Source: Clostridiales bacterium
GTDB taxonomy: Bacteria; Bacillota; Clostridia; Tissierellales; Dethiosulfatibacteraceae
Length of the DNA: 13,205 nucleotides
NCBI GenBank assembly: GCA_003446975.1
Contig: DMAP01000123.1
Location: forward strand, 6,405-19,609
Direction: 5' to 3'
Part shown: one piece after another, positions 6,718 to 12,764 of the stretch
How positions within the stretch are numbered: position 1 is the stretch's first letter
How the letters are laid out: each line of letters starts with the position of its first letter
The notes under the pieces: model-generated
Told to the model about the DNA's origin: nothing
Database searches by the model: none
Seen by the model: only the letters and a program-made list of their open reading frames with translations
Made by a program: the position numbers and the translations under genes

Positions 6718-7905
6718 ATTAAATGTCATAACTTTATCGCGTCTATTTTCACCACTTTTTTTCCTGGTAATTTTAAGTAAATTCTGGCATCTTTTCAACT
6801 CAACTTCAGTTGCTTCATTATTGACAACTATTGAGAAATCCTCATATGATATATTTTCTTTGATCAGATCCAAGATGTACGCTGCCAACTTACCCATTTC
6901 TGGAATTTCTCTATAAGTTATATTGACATCATCATTATTCCTTGAACTCAAGTGTGAACCCTTTCCAGCAATACAATTGACTTGGATGTCAAGAGTTTTG
7001 CTTCGACCAGTCATGTCAAAACCAACCGTTGTAAATGGTCTCCCATTTCCCAACCAAGATCTCGAATGATTGTGCATATGATCATCAAACAAAAAAGTGA
7101 TACTCGAATACGCTTTTGGTTTATATAAATTTATAATCAAATCAAGTTGGATTTTCGAAAACTCATTACAATCATCGATAATTATATGAGAGTAATAATC
7201 GCAATTGTCATTTTGTACCGACATAAGCGCTAAAATATTGGCTTCAATAAAATCAATTTTCCCGTTTTCTTTGCAACAATCCGAAAAATAGACCATCAAA
7301 TCATATATGGCTTTTCTACTTTTCGAGTTTTTGTTTAACTTGCTTGGTCCTTCTCTTTCCAACTCTTTCAATCCCATTCTCTCTGCATTTTGATATTGTT
7401 GTTCCTCTGAGTAGCCACAAGCTCTGATCCAATCTATCTCTGCTAATAGAAATTTTCGGTATTTTTTATCTAGATAAATAACATCAGGATATTTAGATTT
7501 TAGAATCTCTATGCCTTCGTATAAAATTTCATGATAGTATTCTTCCTCATCGAAAATCTCAGCCATAAAATTATTGTCTTCACAATAACTTTTGTAGTAG
7601 CGATACATTAACCCATCAATGGATGATATATCTAATTTCCCTTGACCTGAATCAAACAGATCCATAAGTGTTTGGACCTTCTCTTGTTTGATTCTATTCA
7701 TAAGATTAGTACTATGCTCATAAAGAGATTTGCTGTTATTTACAAGAAGAATCCTGTCATTTACTTCGCTGCAATAGTTTTCCAACAGATATGCTGCTTT
7801 TTTCACACCAATGGACGTTTTCCCGCTTCCCTTGGGACCGGTTATCAACATAGGACCATTCGGTCTTATATGAACTAAATGATCATGATCAAAGCTTATT
7901 GCCAT
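6715..7905 (-). CDS. Truncated, degenerate UvrD-like (SF1) helicase N-terminal domain protein
   Basis: This 396-residue protein resembles the first half of an SF1A helicase. The Walker A (motif I) is intact: GPKGSGKTS, residues 23-31. A conserved-looking linker, KIDFIEANILAL (about 216-227), precedes motif II at 241-250, which reads IIIDDCNEFS instead of the usual DEAQDFS, so the catalytic Glu is Asp. The GDxxQ motif III is replaced by FLFDDHMHNH (271-280), and the NYRS/NYRT motif by VNCIAG (309-314). The chain ends at KVMTFN, where full-length relatives continue into the (S)xKGLEF motif and the second RecA domain. ATG 7905 has GGGGGA at good spacing; a TTG 24 bases upstream is less likely. 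DNA unwinding is improbable; ATP binding may remain. It could be a decaying remnant or a repurposed ATPase. Confidence 0.7.
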   Translation of the reverse strand: MAISFDHDHLVHIRPNGPMLITGPKGSGKTSIGVKKAAYLLENYCSEVNDRILLVNNSKSLYEHSTNLMNRIKQEKVQTLMDLFDSGQGKLDISSIDGLMYRYYKSYCEDNNFMAEIFDEEEYYHEILYEGIEILKSKYPDVIYLDKKYRKFLLAEIDWIRACGYSEEQQYQNAERMGLKELEREGPSKLNKNSKSRKAIYDLMVYFSDCCKENGKIDFIEANILALMSVQNDNCDYYSHIIIDDCNEFSKIQLDLIINLYKPKAYSSITFLFDDHMHNHSRSWLGNGRPFTTVGFDMTGRSKTLDIQVNCIAGKGSHLSSRNNDDVNITYREIPEMGKLAAYILDLIKENISYEDFSIVVNNEATEVELKRCQNLLKITRKKSGENRRDKVMTFN

Positions 7906-7938
7906 CTTAATCCCCCATGCTATCCACAACGTATTAAT

Positions 7939-8064
7939 TTAGTTCTTCAATAATTTATACCGCTTACAGTCACTAATCATTGTATCATAATTATCATATG
8001 AAATGGTATAAATATGAGCGGCGATTGCTTGAAAACCTAATAGTGTTTCTATTGATTAACTCAC
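7939..8064 (-). pseudogene. Small interrupted reading frame (about 41 codons, stop at codon 3)
   Basis: A GTG at 8064 is preceded by GGAGGTGAT at ideal spacing, directly overlapping the stop of the acetyltransferase gene. Codons 1-3 read GTG AGT TAA. After this stop the same frame stays open for 38 more codons to TAA at 7939, ending in a plausible protein tail (SDCKRYKLLKN). The arrangement looks like a small coding gene broken by one nonsense change, or a minimal start-stop element. I do not recognise the product. The open stretch is short enough to arise by chance, so the perfect ribosome binding site is the main support. Confidence 0.35.
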
Positions 8065-8069
8065 AAATA

Positions 8070-8624
8070 TCACCTCCATTTCTTTGATCTAAAAAGTCTA
8101 TATACAATCATATCAGGTTCGTCTTCCGACTCCGGAAAGACATTCTTCACATAACCCTGATACAGGAATCCTAAATGTGATAACAAAGATAATGAAGAAA
8201 GATGATCTTTATGGGTCACTGCATCTATTCTCGCAAATTCCAGTTCTGTAAAGGCATATTCTATCACCATTTCAACAGCCTCTCTCATGTACCCATATCC
8301 CTGATGTTCCGATAATAGCTCGTATCCAATTTCCGCAGATGACATATCATCTGAAACATTCCATAGACATACCGTTCCAATCATCTCTTTGGTCTCAACT
8401 AGCCCCAAACCCCAAAAGCAAATACTTCCCAAGGTTATGTCGTTGACAACTGCATCAATGAATCTCTCGGCACGTTCTAAATTCTCATAAATTTTCATAT
8501 TGACAAATCGCATGTTGTGACTGTCAGATCTCAACTTAAGAATAAATGATGCATCAGTTTTAACCAAAGGTCTGAGCATGACACGTCCTTTTTCTATCAC
8601 TTTCGTTTCAAGATTATATTTCAT
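8070..8624 (-). CDS. GNAT-family N-acetyltransferase (RimJ/RimL-like)
   Basis: A 184-residue single-domain acetyltransferase. Its N-terminal VMLRPLVKTDA strand is the usual opening of RimJ/RimL-type GNAT proteins. The central IGYELLSEHQGYGYMREAV (about residues 99-117) is the acetyl-CoA pyrophosphate-binding motif A. The C-terminal SSLSLLSHLGFLYQGYVK (143-160) corresponds to the family's NxxSxxLLxKLGFxxEG block, with His-Leu replacing the usual Asn. It may acetylate a protein N-terminus, antibiotic or small amine; the sequence does not decide. I chose ATG 8624 because AAGAGG lies eight bases upstream; the earlier TTG (8642) and ATG (8630) are poorly placed. The stop overlaps the ribosome binding site of the small interrupted frame. 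Confidence 0.9.
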   Translation of the reverse strand: MKYNLETKVIEKGRVMLRPLVKTDASFILKLRSDSHNMRFVNMKIYENLERAERFIDAVVNDITLGSICFWGLGLVETKEMIGTVCLWNVSDDMSSAEIGYELLSEHQGYGYMREAVEMVIEYAFTELEFARIDAVTHKDHLSSLSLLSHLGFLYQGYVKNVFPESEDEPDMIVYRLFRSKKWR

Positions 8625-8671
8625 TGGCATAACCTCTTGCAATTTTAATCTGAAATAATTCTTTTATTAAG

Positions 8672-8680
8672 AGTATAACA
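8672..8680 (-). promoter_or_regulatory. Candidate extended -10 for the acetyltransferase gene
   Basis: The minus strand reads TGT-TATACT, about 48 bases before ATG 8624. No convincing -35 accompanies it. Its upstream half would overlap the divergent EamA promoter at 8688-8716, so the two could compete. Confidence 0.4.
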
Positions 8681-8687
8681 TAATAGG

Positions 8688-8716
8688 TTGTCTTTTTATA
8701 AATATCAGTATATAAT
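8688..8716 (+). promoter_or_regulatory. Sigma-A promoter of the second EamA gene
   Basis: TTGTCT (8688-8693) and a perfect TATAAT (8711-8716) are 17 bases apart. Transcription should begin near 8723, 22 bases before ATG 8745. This excludes translation from the in-frame TTG at 8688. Confidence 0.8.
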
Positions 8717-8744
8717 TTTCAAAACATCTTATGAGGTAATCACT

Positions 8745-9608
8745 ATGAGCAATTATGGCAAAGGAGTTATTCTGGTACTGATCTCAACCATCAGCTTTGG
8801 GCTGATGCCGGTATTTGTTGTTTTTGCCTATGCCAGTGGCATCGAAACCAGCACATTGCTTCTTTTCAGGTTTATCTTCTCAACTATTTTCTTCTTTTCC
8901 TATGTACTTAAGAAATATAAGCGAATAGAAATTGATCCCAAGACTTTATTCCCATTTTTCATACTTGGTGGTATTTGTTATACGATGCAGTCAAGGTTTT
9001 ATTTTTCCTCGTTGAGATATATTACGCCAGCTTTGGCCACTCTTTTTTTGTACACTTACCCTGCCCTAGTAAGCATCTTTTCAGCTTTTCTGGATAAGGA
9101 GCGTCTGACTGGAAAGGTTATTCTATCATTACTCATATCACTTTCAGGTATACTGCTAATTGTCGGAACATCATGGGGAACGATCAATATCGTAGGTATT
9201 CTTTTTGCTTCAGGGGCATCATTGGTTTATTCATTCTACATTGTATATAGCAACAGAGTCATCAAAAAAACACCCGCTATTGTGGCGAGCGCTTATATTG
9301 CCTTGTTCTCTACCTTGGGCACACTTTTTTTGGGAACCTTCACCGGTGGATTCAACCTTTCATTCACGCCGTCGGCGTGGTTGCCCATTGCCGGACTTGC
9401 TCTTGTTTCAACTGTAATCGCCATGTCTGCCTTCCTTAAAGGTATGGAGTATCTTGGTCCCACCAAGACCTCAATTATCAGTTTAACCGAAGCTGTTTTT
9501 ACAGTTTTATTCTCAGTTGTTTTCCTCAAGGATTTCTTGACACTCTATCAGATTATGGGTGGTGCTGCCGTCCTATTAGGTGCTTATATTATCGTGCGAA
9601 GCAATTAA
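8745..9608 (+). CDS. EamA/DMT-family transporter (10 TM)
   Basis: This 287-residue integral membrane protein has two EamA repeats. The first (about residues 5-137) includes TPALATLFLYTYPALVSIFSAFLDKERL; the second (about 147-286) includes GPTKTSIISLTEAVFTVLFSVVFLKD. These are the classic ends of each repeat, with the acidic residue at the TM4/5 turn. ATG 8745 has GAGG eight bases upstream and lies downstream of a good promoter. The function is export or exchange of a small metabolite, substrate unknown. It stands alone: the gene on the left is divergent, and the serpin on the right converges with only six bases between stop codons and no visible terminator hairpin there. It is not a recent duplicate of the EamA gene at 222-1160. 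Confidence 0.92.
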   Translation: MSNYGKGVILVLISTISFGLMPVFVVFAYASGIETSTLLLFRFIFSTIFFFSYVLKKYKRIEIDPKTLFPFFILGGICYTMQSRFYFSSLRYITPALATLFLYTYPALVSIFSAFLDKERLTGKVILSLLISLSGILLIVGTSWGTINIVGILFASGASLVYSFYIVYSNRVIKKTPAIVASAYIALFSTLGTLFLGTFTGGFNLSFTPSAWLPIAGLALVSTVIAMSAFLKGMEYLGPTKTSIISLTEAVFTVLFSVVFLKDFLTLYQIMGGAAVLLGAYIIVRSN

Positions 9609-9614
9609 AATCGA

Positions 9615-10835
9615 CTATTCAGCATTTATGAATTTGCCCATGAATAAAATTGTGTCCGTATCATCTTCAGTAATCATAAACAAGAAAGGTCTGTCAGCTG
9701 TGAAGACAATCGAATCCATAGCTGCGCTTTCTTGCATCTCAACAACTGTCACTCCTGCTGCCTCGCTGCCTTCCTCATTCACTTCAATTACCGCCTTATG
9801 CAGTACTCTGCTAATGAACAATCCCTTCCTGATATCTGAAAAGTCTGCCATCTCTGAAAATGGATATTCCATACCCATTGCAATCAACTGATTGTTCAAC
9901 TCTTTGATACCGTATTCCATATTGAATTTTGGAAGATTTAACGTTACTTCTTCAATTAGTTCTATAGATGCTTTGATTTCCATATACTTATTCCGGTCCA
10001 TTAGGTTTAAAAATGTATTGATATCTTGTTTCAAGTCAGGCAAAACCACATACATGGAGACCTTTCCTTCACCATAAGGCAATCTTACAACTTGGTAATC
10101 GTCTCCCATGCCATACTCAATGGTTCCTATTCTACTCATCATATCTACAGACTGGATATTCTTGTTCAACCCGTTAAAATTGCTACTATACGTATGTTCT
10201 TTGTTGAATTGAGTAGACCAGTCACCCTTGAAATATACCGCATTGATCAGATACATTACCACATCTGTTGGCAAGGGAGGATCCAGCATTTTTTCTATTT
10301 TATCTTTTGTAGATATTTTAATCCAATTATTAATGATATCAGCTGACTTCGGATTTGAGAAATCCAATTCCATAACTTCTGCATTGAAAAATTGTTTGTT
10401 GATGTCTATGAAGTCTTGTTTTATTGCTTCCCCTTGTCTGTACCAGATGGAATTGCTAATTGTCAGATCAGCTTTCTCGTCCACTTGTGATAGGTGAGTT
10501 ATCAGATTTTTATAAGTTGTGTTGATGTTGTTCTTATCCAATCCTTCATACCTAAGTCCCTTTGCCATCTGAGCCTGGGTTGCACCTACCGCTCCATTAT
10601 ACGTCATGGTCAAGGCTGTCGAAATACTCAAAGGTGATATGAATATATTCTGATGCAGATCTTCCTTATTCAACTCTTTCATTATATCAAGAGTAAAATC
10701 CACATTGCGAAGCAATACATCACTATTGATTTGACTCATATCAAAATCATCGTTCGCTACTTTTACAGCCGAACAGCCGGTAATTGTGACAAGAGTCAGG
10801 CTTATGATTGTCAAAGACAGTATGATTCTATGCAT
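9615..10835 (-). CDS. Serpin-family serine protease inhibitor, lipoprotein
   Basis: A 406-residue bacterial serpin. The signal peptide ends in a lipobox-like ITGC with Cys21, predicting a lipid anchor on the outer face of the membrane. The serpin core is full length: NIFISPLSISTALTMTYNGA (about residues 63-82) is the helix-B/C signature, NAVYFKGDW the strand-3A shutter block, and FTADRPFLFMI the C-terminal family signature. The reactive loop has the inhibitory hinge EEGSEAAG (P17-P10, residues 354-361) with small residues at P12-P10. By canonical loop length the scissile bond falls at Ser370-Ala371, suggesting elastase- or subtilisin-like targets. ATG 10835 has AGGAGGTG upstream; the longer frame to 10886 lacks a signal. 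It probably inhibits proteases outside the cell, self-made or from competitors or a host. Confidence 0.94.
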   Translation of the reverse strand: MHRIILSLTIISLTLVTITGCSAVKVANDDFDMSQINSDVLLRNVDFTLDIMKELNKEDLHQNIFISPLSISTALTMTYNGAVGATQAQMAKGLRYEGLDKNNINTTYKNLITHLSQVDEKADLTISNSIWYRQGEAIKQDFIDINKQFFNAEVMELDFSNPKSADIINNWIKISTKDKIEKMLDPPLPTDVVMYLINAVYFKGDWSTQFNKEHTYSSNFNGLNKNIQSVDMMSRIGTIEYGMGDDYQVVRLPYGEGKVSMYVVLPDLKQDINTFLNLMDRNKYMEIKASIELIEEVTLNLPKFNMEYGIKELNNQLIAMGMEYPFSEMADFSDIRKGLFISRVLHKAVIEVNEEGSEAAGVTVVEMQESAAMDSIVFTADRPFLFMITEDDTDTILFMGKFINAE

Positions 10836-10927
10836 ATAAAACACCTCCTGATGATTTAGACTCAATAAGCAACTTACTTGTTCCATACTAGAAATGTATA
10901 AACTGCCTGATTTACTTTATTATTCTG

Positions 10928-10933
10928 ATTATA
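10928..10933 (-). promoter_or_regulatory. Candidate -10 box for the serpin gene
   Basis: A perfect TATAAT lies on the minus strand about 93 bases before the serpin ATG. No good -35 is present at the expected distance. The site sits just upstream of the divergent promoter at 10942-10970. Confidence 0.35.
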
Positions 10934-10941
10934 ATAAATAG

Positions 10942-10970
10942 TTGTTTTGAATTTTCATTGATGTTAGAAT
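10942..10970 (+). promoter_or_regulatory. Sigma-A promoter of the C_GCAxxG_C_C gene
   Basis: TTGTTT (10942-10947) and TAGAAT (10965-10970) are separated by 17 bases. The start of transcription should be near 10977, about 53 bases before ATG 11030. Confidence 0.6.
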
Positions 10971-11029
10971 TATATTGTCATTGAACTGAGTGGAAAGCTC
11001 TGTTTATTCTAAATGAAAGAGGTAATAAT

Positions 11030-11563
11030 ATGGTTGTGGACAATACCAAACAGGATTTTATTGAAAAAGTCTCTAAAAAAGCCGGAGATTATGAAGAAAT
11101 GTCAGTTAATTGCGCTCAGGGAACTATTGCTGCTTTAGCTGAAGAATTTGATTTTGATGGCATAGAAGAATTGATTAAGTCTGCTAGTTTTTTCCCGGGC
11201 ATTATGCTAAGGGGTGAGACCTGCGGTGCTGTAACCGGTGGATTGATGGCTCTAGGAATGGCACTCGGCAGAGAAAAACTTTCAGATCCCAGCTATAAAA
11301 CACCAGAAGCCGCAGAGGAGCTTTTGAGACGTCGAACATTGGTATGGAACTTCTGCGAAGAGTTCAAGGAAAAATGGGGTAGCACCATGTGCAATTGCGT
11401 AAGACCTGCAATCATGGGACGCGATTACAATACTATGATTCCTGAGGAACGTGTTCAATTCATCAATGACGACGGGGCTAAAATGTGTAGGCAACCACCT
11501 GAATTTGCAGCGCGTTTGATTGCCGAGATATTATTGGCAGAAGGAATCGAACCTAAGAGATAA
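11030..11563 (+). CDS. C_GCAxxG_C_C family protein, putative redox protein
   Basis: A 177-residue soluble protein with the family pattern of spaced cysteines: Cys28 in VNCAQGTIAAL, Cys65 in GETCGAVTGGLMALG, Cys109 in the following helix, Cys121 and Cys123 (CNC), and Cys153 in MCRQPPEFAA. The Cys-Gly-Ala-x-x-Gly block with the following glycine-rich helix is the strongest family marker (C_GCAxxG_C_C, COG1433-like naming aside, generally annotated as redox-active). The conserved cysteines suggest a redox or metal-binding role, but no reaction is established from the sequence. ATG 11030 is preceded by AGAGGTAAT. It is a single-gene unit with its own promoter and a terminator at 11588-11620; the neighbours face other ways. 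Confidence 0.88.
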   Translation: MVVDNTKQDFIEKVSKKAGDYEEMSVNCAQGTIAALAEEFDFDGIEELIKSASFFPGIMLRGETCGAVTGGLMALGMALGREKLSDPSYKTPEAAEELLRRRTLVWNFCEEFKEKWGSTMCNCVRPAIMGRDYNTMIPEERVQFINDDGAKMCRQPPEFAARLIAEILLAEGIEPKR

Positions 11564-11587
11564 CAGTTGACAAACGATTGAACAACC

Positions 11588-11620
11588 AAGCTTGCAACTC
11601 GAATGGGATGCAAGCTTTTT
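11588..11620 (+). terminator. Terminator of the C_GCAxxG_C_C gene
   Basis: AAGCTTGCA (11588-11596) pairs with TGCAAGCTT (11609-11617), and the stem runs into TTTTT then ATT. It starts 25 bases after the stop codon and faces the tRNA terminator, so the two converging units are separated by back-to-back terminators. Confidence 0.85.
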
Positions 11621-11650
11621 ATTGAAGTCATATATCTATTGATAGACAAC

Positions 11651-11676
11651 AAAAAAGGCAGTGCGAAAACTGCCTT
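11651..11676 (-). terminator. Terminator of tRNA-Leu
   Basis: On the minus strand AAGGCAGT and ACTGCCTT form an eight-base stem around a six-base loop, followed by TTTTTTG. It starts 12 bases after the encoded CCA end of the tRNA. Confidence 0.9.
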
Positions 11677-11687
11677 GATTGTTTAAA

Positions 11688-11771
11688 TGGTGCGGGCGAA
11701 GAGACTCGAACTCCCACGTCGAAGACACTAGATCCTAAGTCTAGCGCGTCTGCCAATTCCGCCACGCCCGC
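11688..11771 (-). tRNA. tRNA-Leu (anticodon TAG), CCA encoded
   Basis: The minus strand from 11771 reads GCGGGCG, which pairs with CGCCCGC before the discriminator A and the encoded CCA (11688-11690). The anticodon arm is a CTAGA/TCTAG stem around the loop CTTAGGA, giving anticodon TAG for CUN leucine codons. The D arm has GGCGGAATTGGCAGAC and the T arm GGGAGTTCGAGTCTC. A long variable arm makes it a class II tRNA, as expected for leucine. It has its own consensus promoter and terminator. Confidence 0.97.
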
Positions 11772-11789
11772 TCATCAGTAACAAGCTTT

Positions 11790-11818
11790 ATTATAACTAT
11801 ACAGACATGGTGTGTCAA
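11790..11818 (-). promoter_or_regulatory. Perfect consensus sigma-A promoter of tRNA-Leu
   Basis: TTGACA (11813-11818) and TATAAT (11790-11795) on the minus strand match the consensus fully with a 17-base spacer, as expected for a stable RNA. The start should be near 11783, about 12 bases before the mature 5' end. No terminator hairpin separates it from the upstream GalT-like gene, so read-through from that operon may also reach the tRNA. Confidence 0.92.
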
Positions 11819-11863
11819 CCTTTTTGTTGGTATTATTTCTATATATTTTGGTGTTTTCAAATG

Positions 11864-12754
11864 CTATCGCTCTTTGAACTTCTCCAACATCTCATCAGTA
11901 TTTAAAGAATTGATATATAATCCTGTACTCAATTCAAATCCTCCAAAATTACCTCTTCTAGGTATTACATGAATGTGCCATCTGAAATCATTGTTTTCTA
12001 TGTGCTTTGGCAATGAGTGAATATATATATTGAATGGAATTTGACCATGTACATATTCAACCTTTTGAAAAACATATCTTAAGACCTCCGCCATATCTAC
12101 TATTTCATGATCAGCTGTAGTTTCAAAGCGATTACTTGTTTTATGCCTGATTATGATTTCTCCGGATAGAAATGCATCCTCGGGTATAAACACAATAAAG
12201 TTTTGGTTCTCATACACAATACTCTGTTCAGATATATCATTGGCACTGATGGTTGCCTTCAACTCATTCATCAGCTCAGGTGGAATAAAGGACATGGATA
12301 GAATCTGGCTGTGTGAGTGTCTTTTTGACGCACCTGCACTTTTCAAATGATTCTTGTAAATAATAACACTTTCGACTTTCTCATCTTTACTCAATTCAAT
12401 AAAACGGGCCTTGTACATTTTTACAACACAAGTGTACTCTTCAATCGAAAAGTCAAAAAAGTTTTTATTATGGTCACAGGTTTCTATCATGACCTCATGT
12501 CGTCCGTAATCTATCTCGCCGTTAACATGTTTATCTTCATCGCACAGTAATGCCGGAAATTTATTGTCTATCGATCTGGTCACCCAGCAACCACCCTTGG
12601 TTTCTTCGTATCTCAAACAATTTTCCATATTTTGATGACCCGGACAAAATGGACAGTCTTCATCGCCTTCTTGGGCGAAATCACTCATTCTCTTGTCTCG
12701 TATATTGTTTCTCAATAGTTTTCTTCCTGTATGTTTGTTAATGATCAGTTTCAT
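11864..12754 (-). CDS. Galactose-1-phosphate uridylyltransferase-like HIT-superfamily nucleotidyltransferase
   Basis: A 296-residue GalT-like enzyme. CPFC (Cys34, Cys37) with His95 in GRHEVMIETCDHNKNF and His146 match the zinc ligands of GalT. The active-site block RHSHSQIL (145-152) has the HxHxQ form with His148 as the presumed nucleophile forming the nucleotidyl intermediate; the usual middle Pro is Ser. FRWHIHVIPR (257-266) is the C-terminal HIT-like half. NKFPAL near residue 64 is also typical. The family transfers UMP or AMP between a nucleotide sugar and a sugar phosphate; the actual sugar is uncertain because no other Leloir-pathway gene is nearby. AGGAGG lies six bases before ATG 12754. 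It follows the DprA-like gene by ten bases, so the two are very likely co-transcribed. Confidence 0.85.
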   Translation of the reverse strand: MKLIINKHTGRKLLRNNIRDKRMSDFAQEGDEDCPFCPGHQNMENCLRYEETKGGCWVTRSIDNKFPALLCDEDKHVNGEIDYGRHEVMIETCDHNKNFFDFSIEEYTCVVKMYKARFIELSKDEKVESVIIYKNHLKSAGASKRHSHSQILSMSFIPPELMNELKATISANDISEQSIVYENQNFIVFIPEDAFLSGEIIIRHKTSNRFETTADHEIVDMAEVLRYVFQKVEYVHGQIPFNIYIHSLPKHIENNDFRWHIHVIPRRGNFGGFELSTGLYINSLNTDEMLEKFKER

Positions 12755-12764
12755 TAGAGTCCTC

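Noticed and set aside
7906..7938. TTG at 7929 as start of the helicase-like protein
   Set aside because: The ATG at 7905 has a GGGGGA at proper spacing, while the TTG has no ribosome binding site.
10962..10973. A 12-base string (ATGTTAGAATTA) shared with the ABC operon leader on the opposite strand
   Set aside because: Matches of this length are expected several times by chance in a 13-kb AT-rich window, and the two copies hold different positions relative to their promoters.
11688..11771. tRNA-Leu as a possible integration site for a mobile element
   Set aside because: I saw no second copy of the tRNA 3' end in the window and no integrase, recombinase or phage gene on either side.
12524..12531. 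Third copy of AACATGTT
   Set aside because: It lies inside the GalT-like coding sequence without a promoter nearby, so it is probably chance; it weakens but does not remove the operator idea at 6664-6717.
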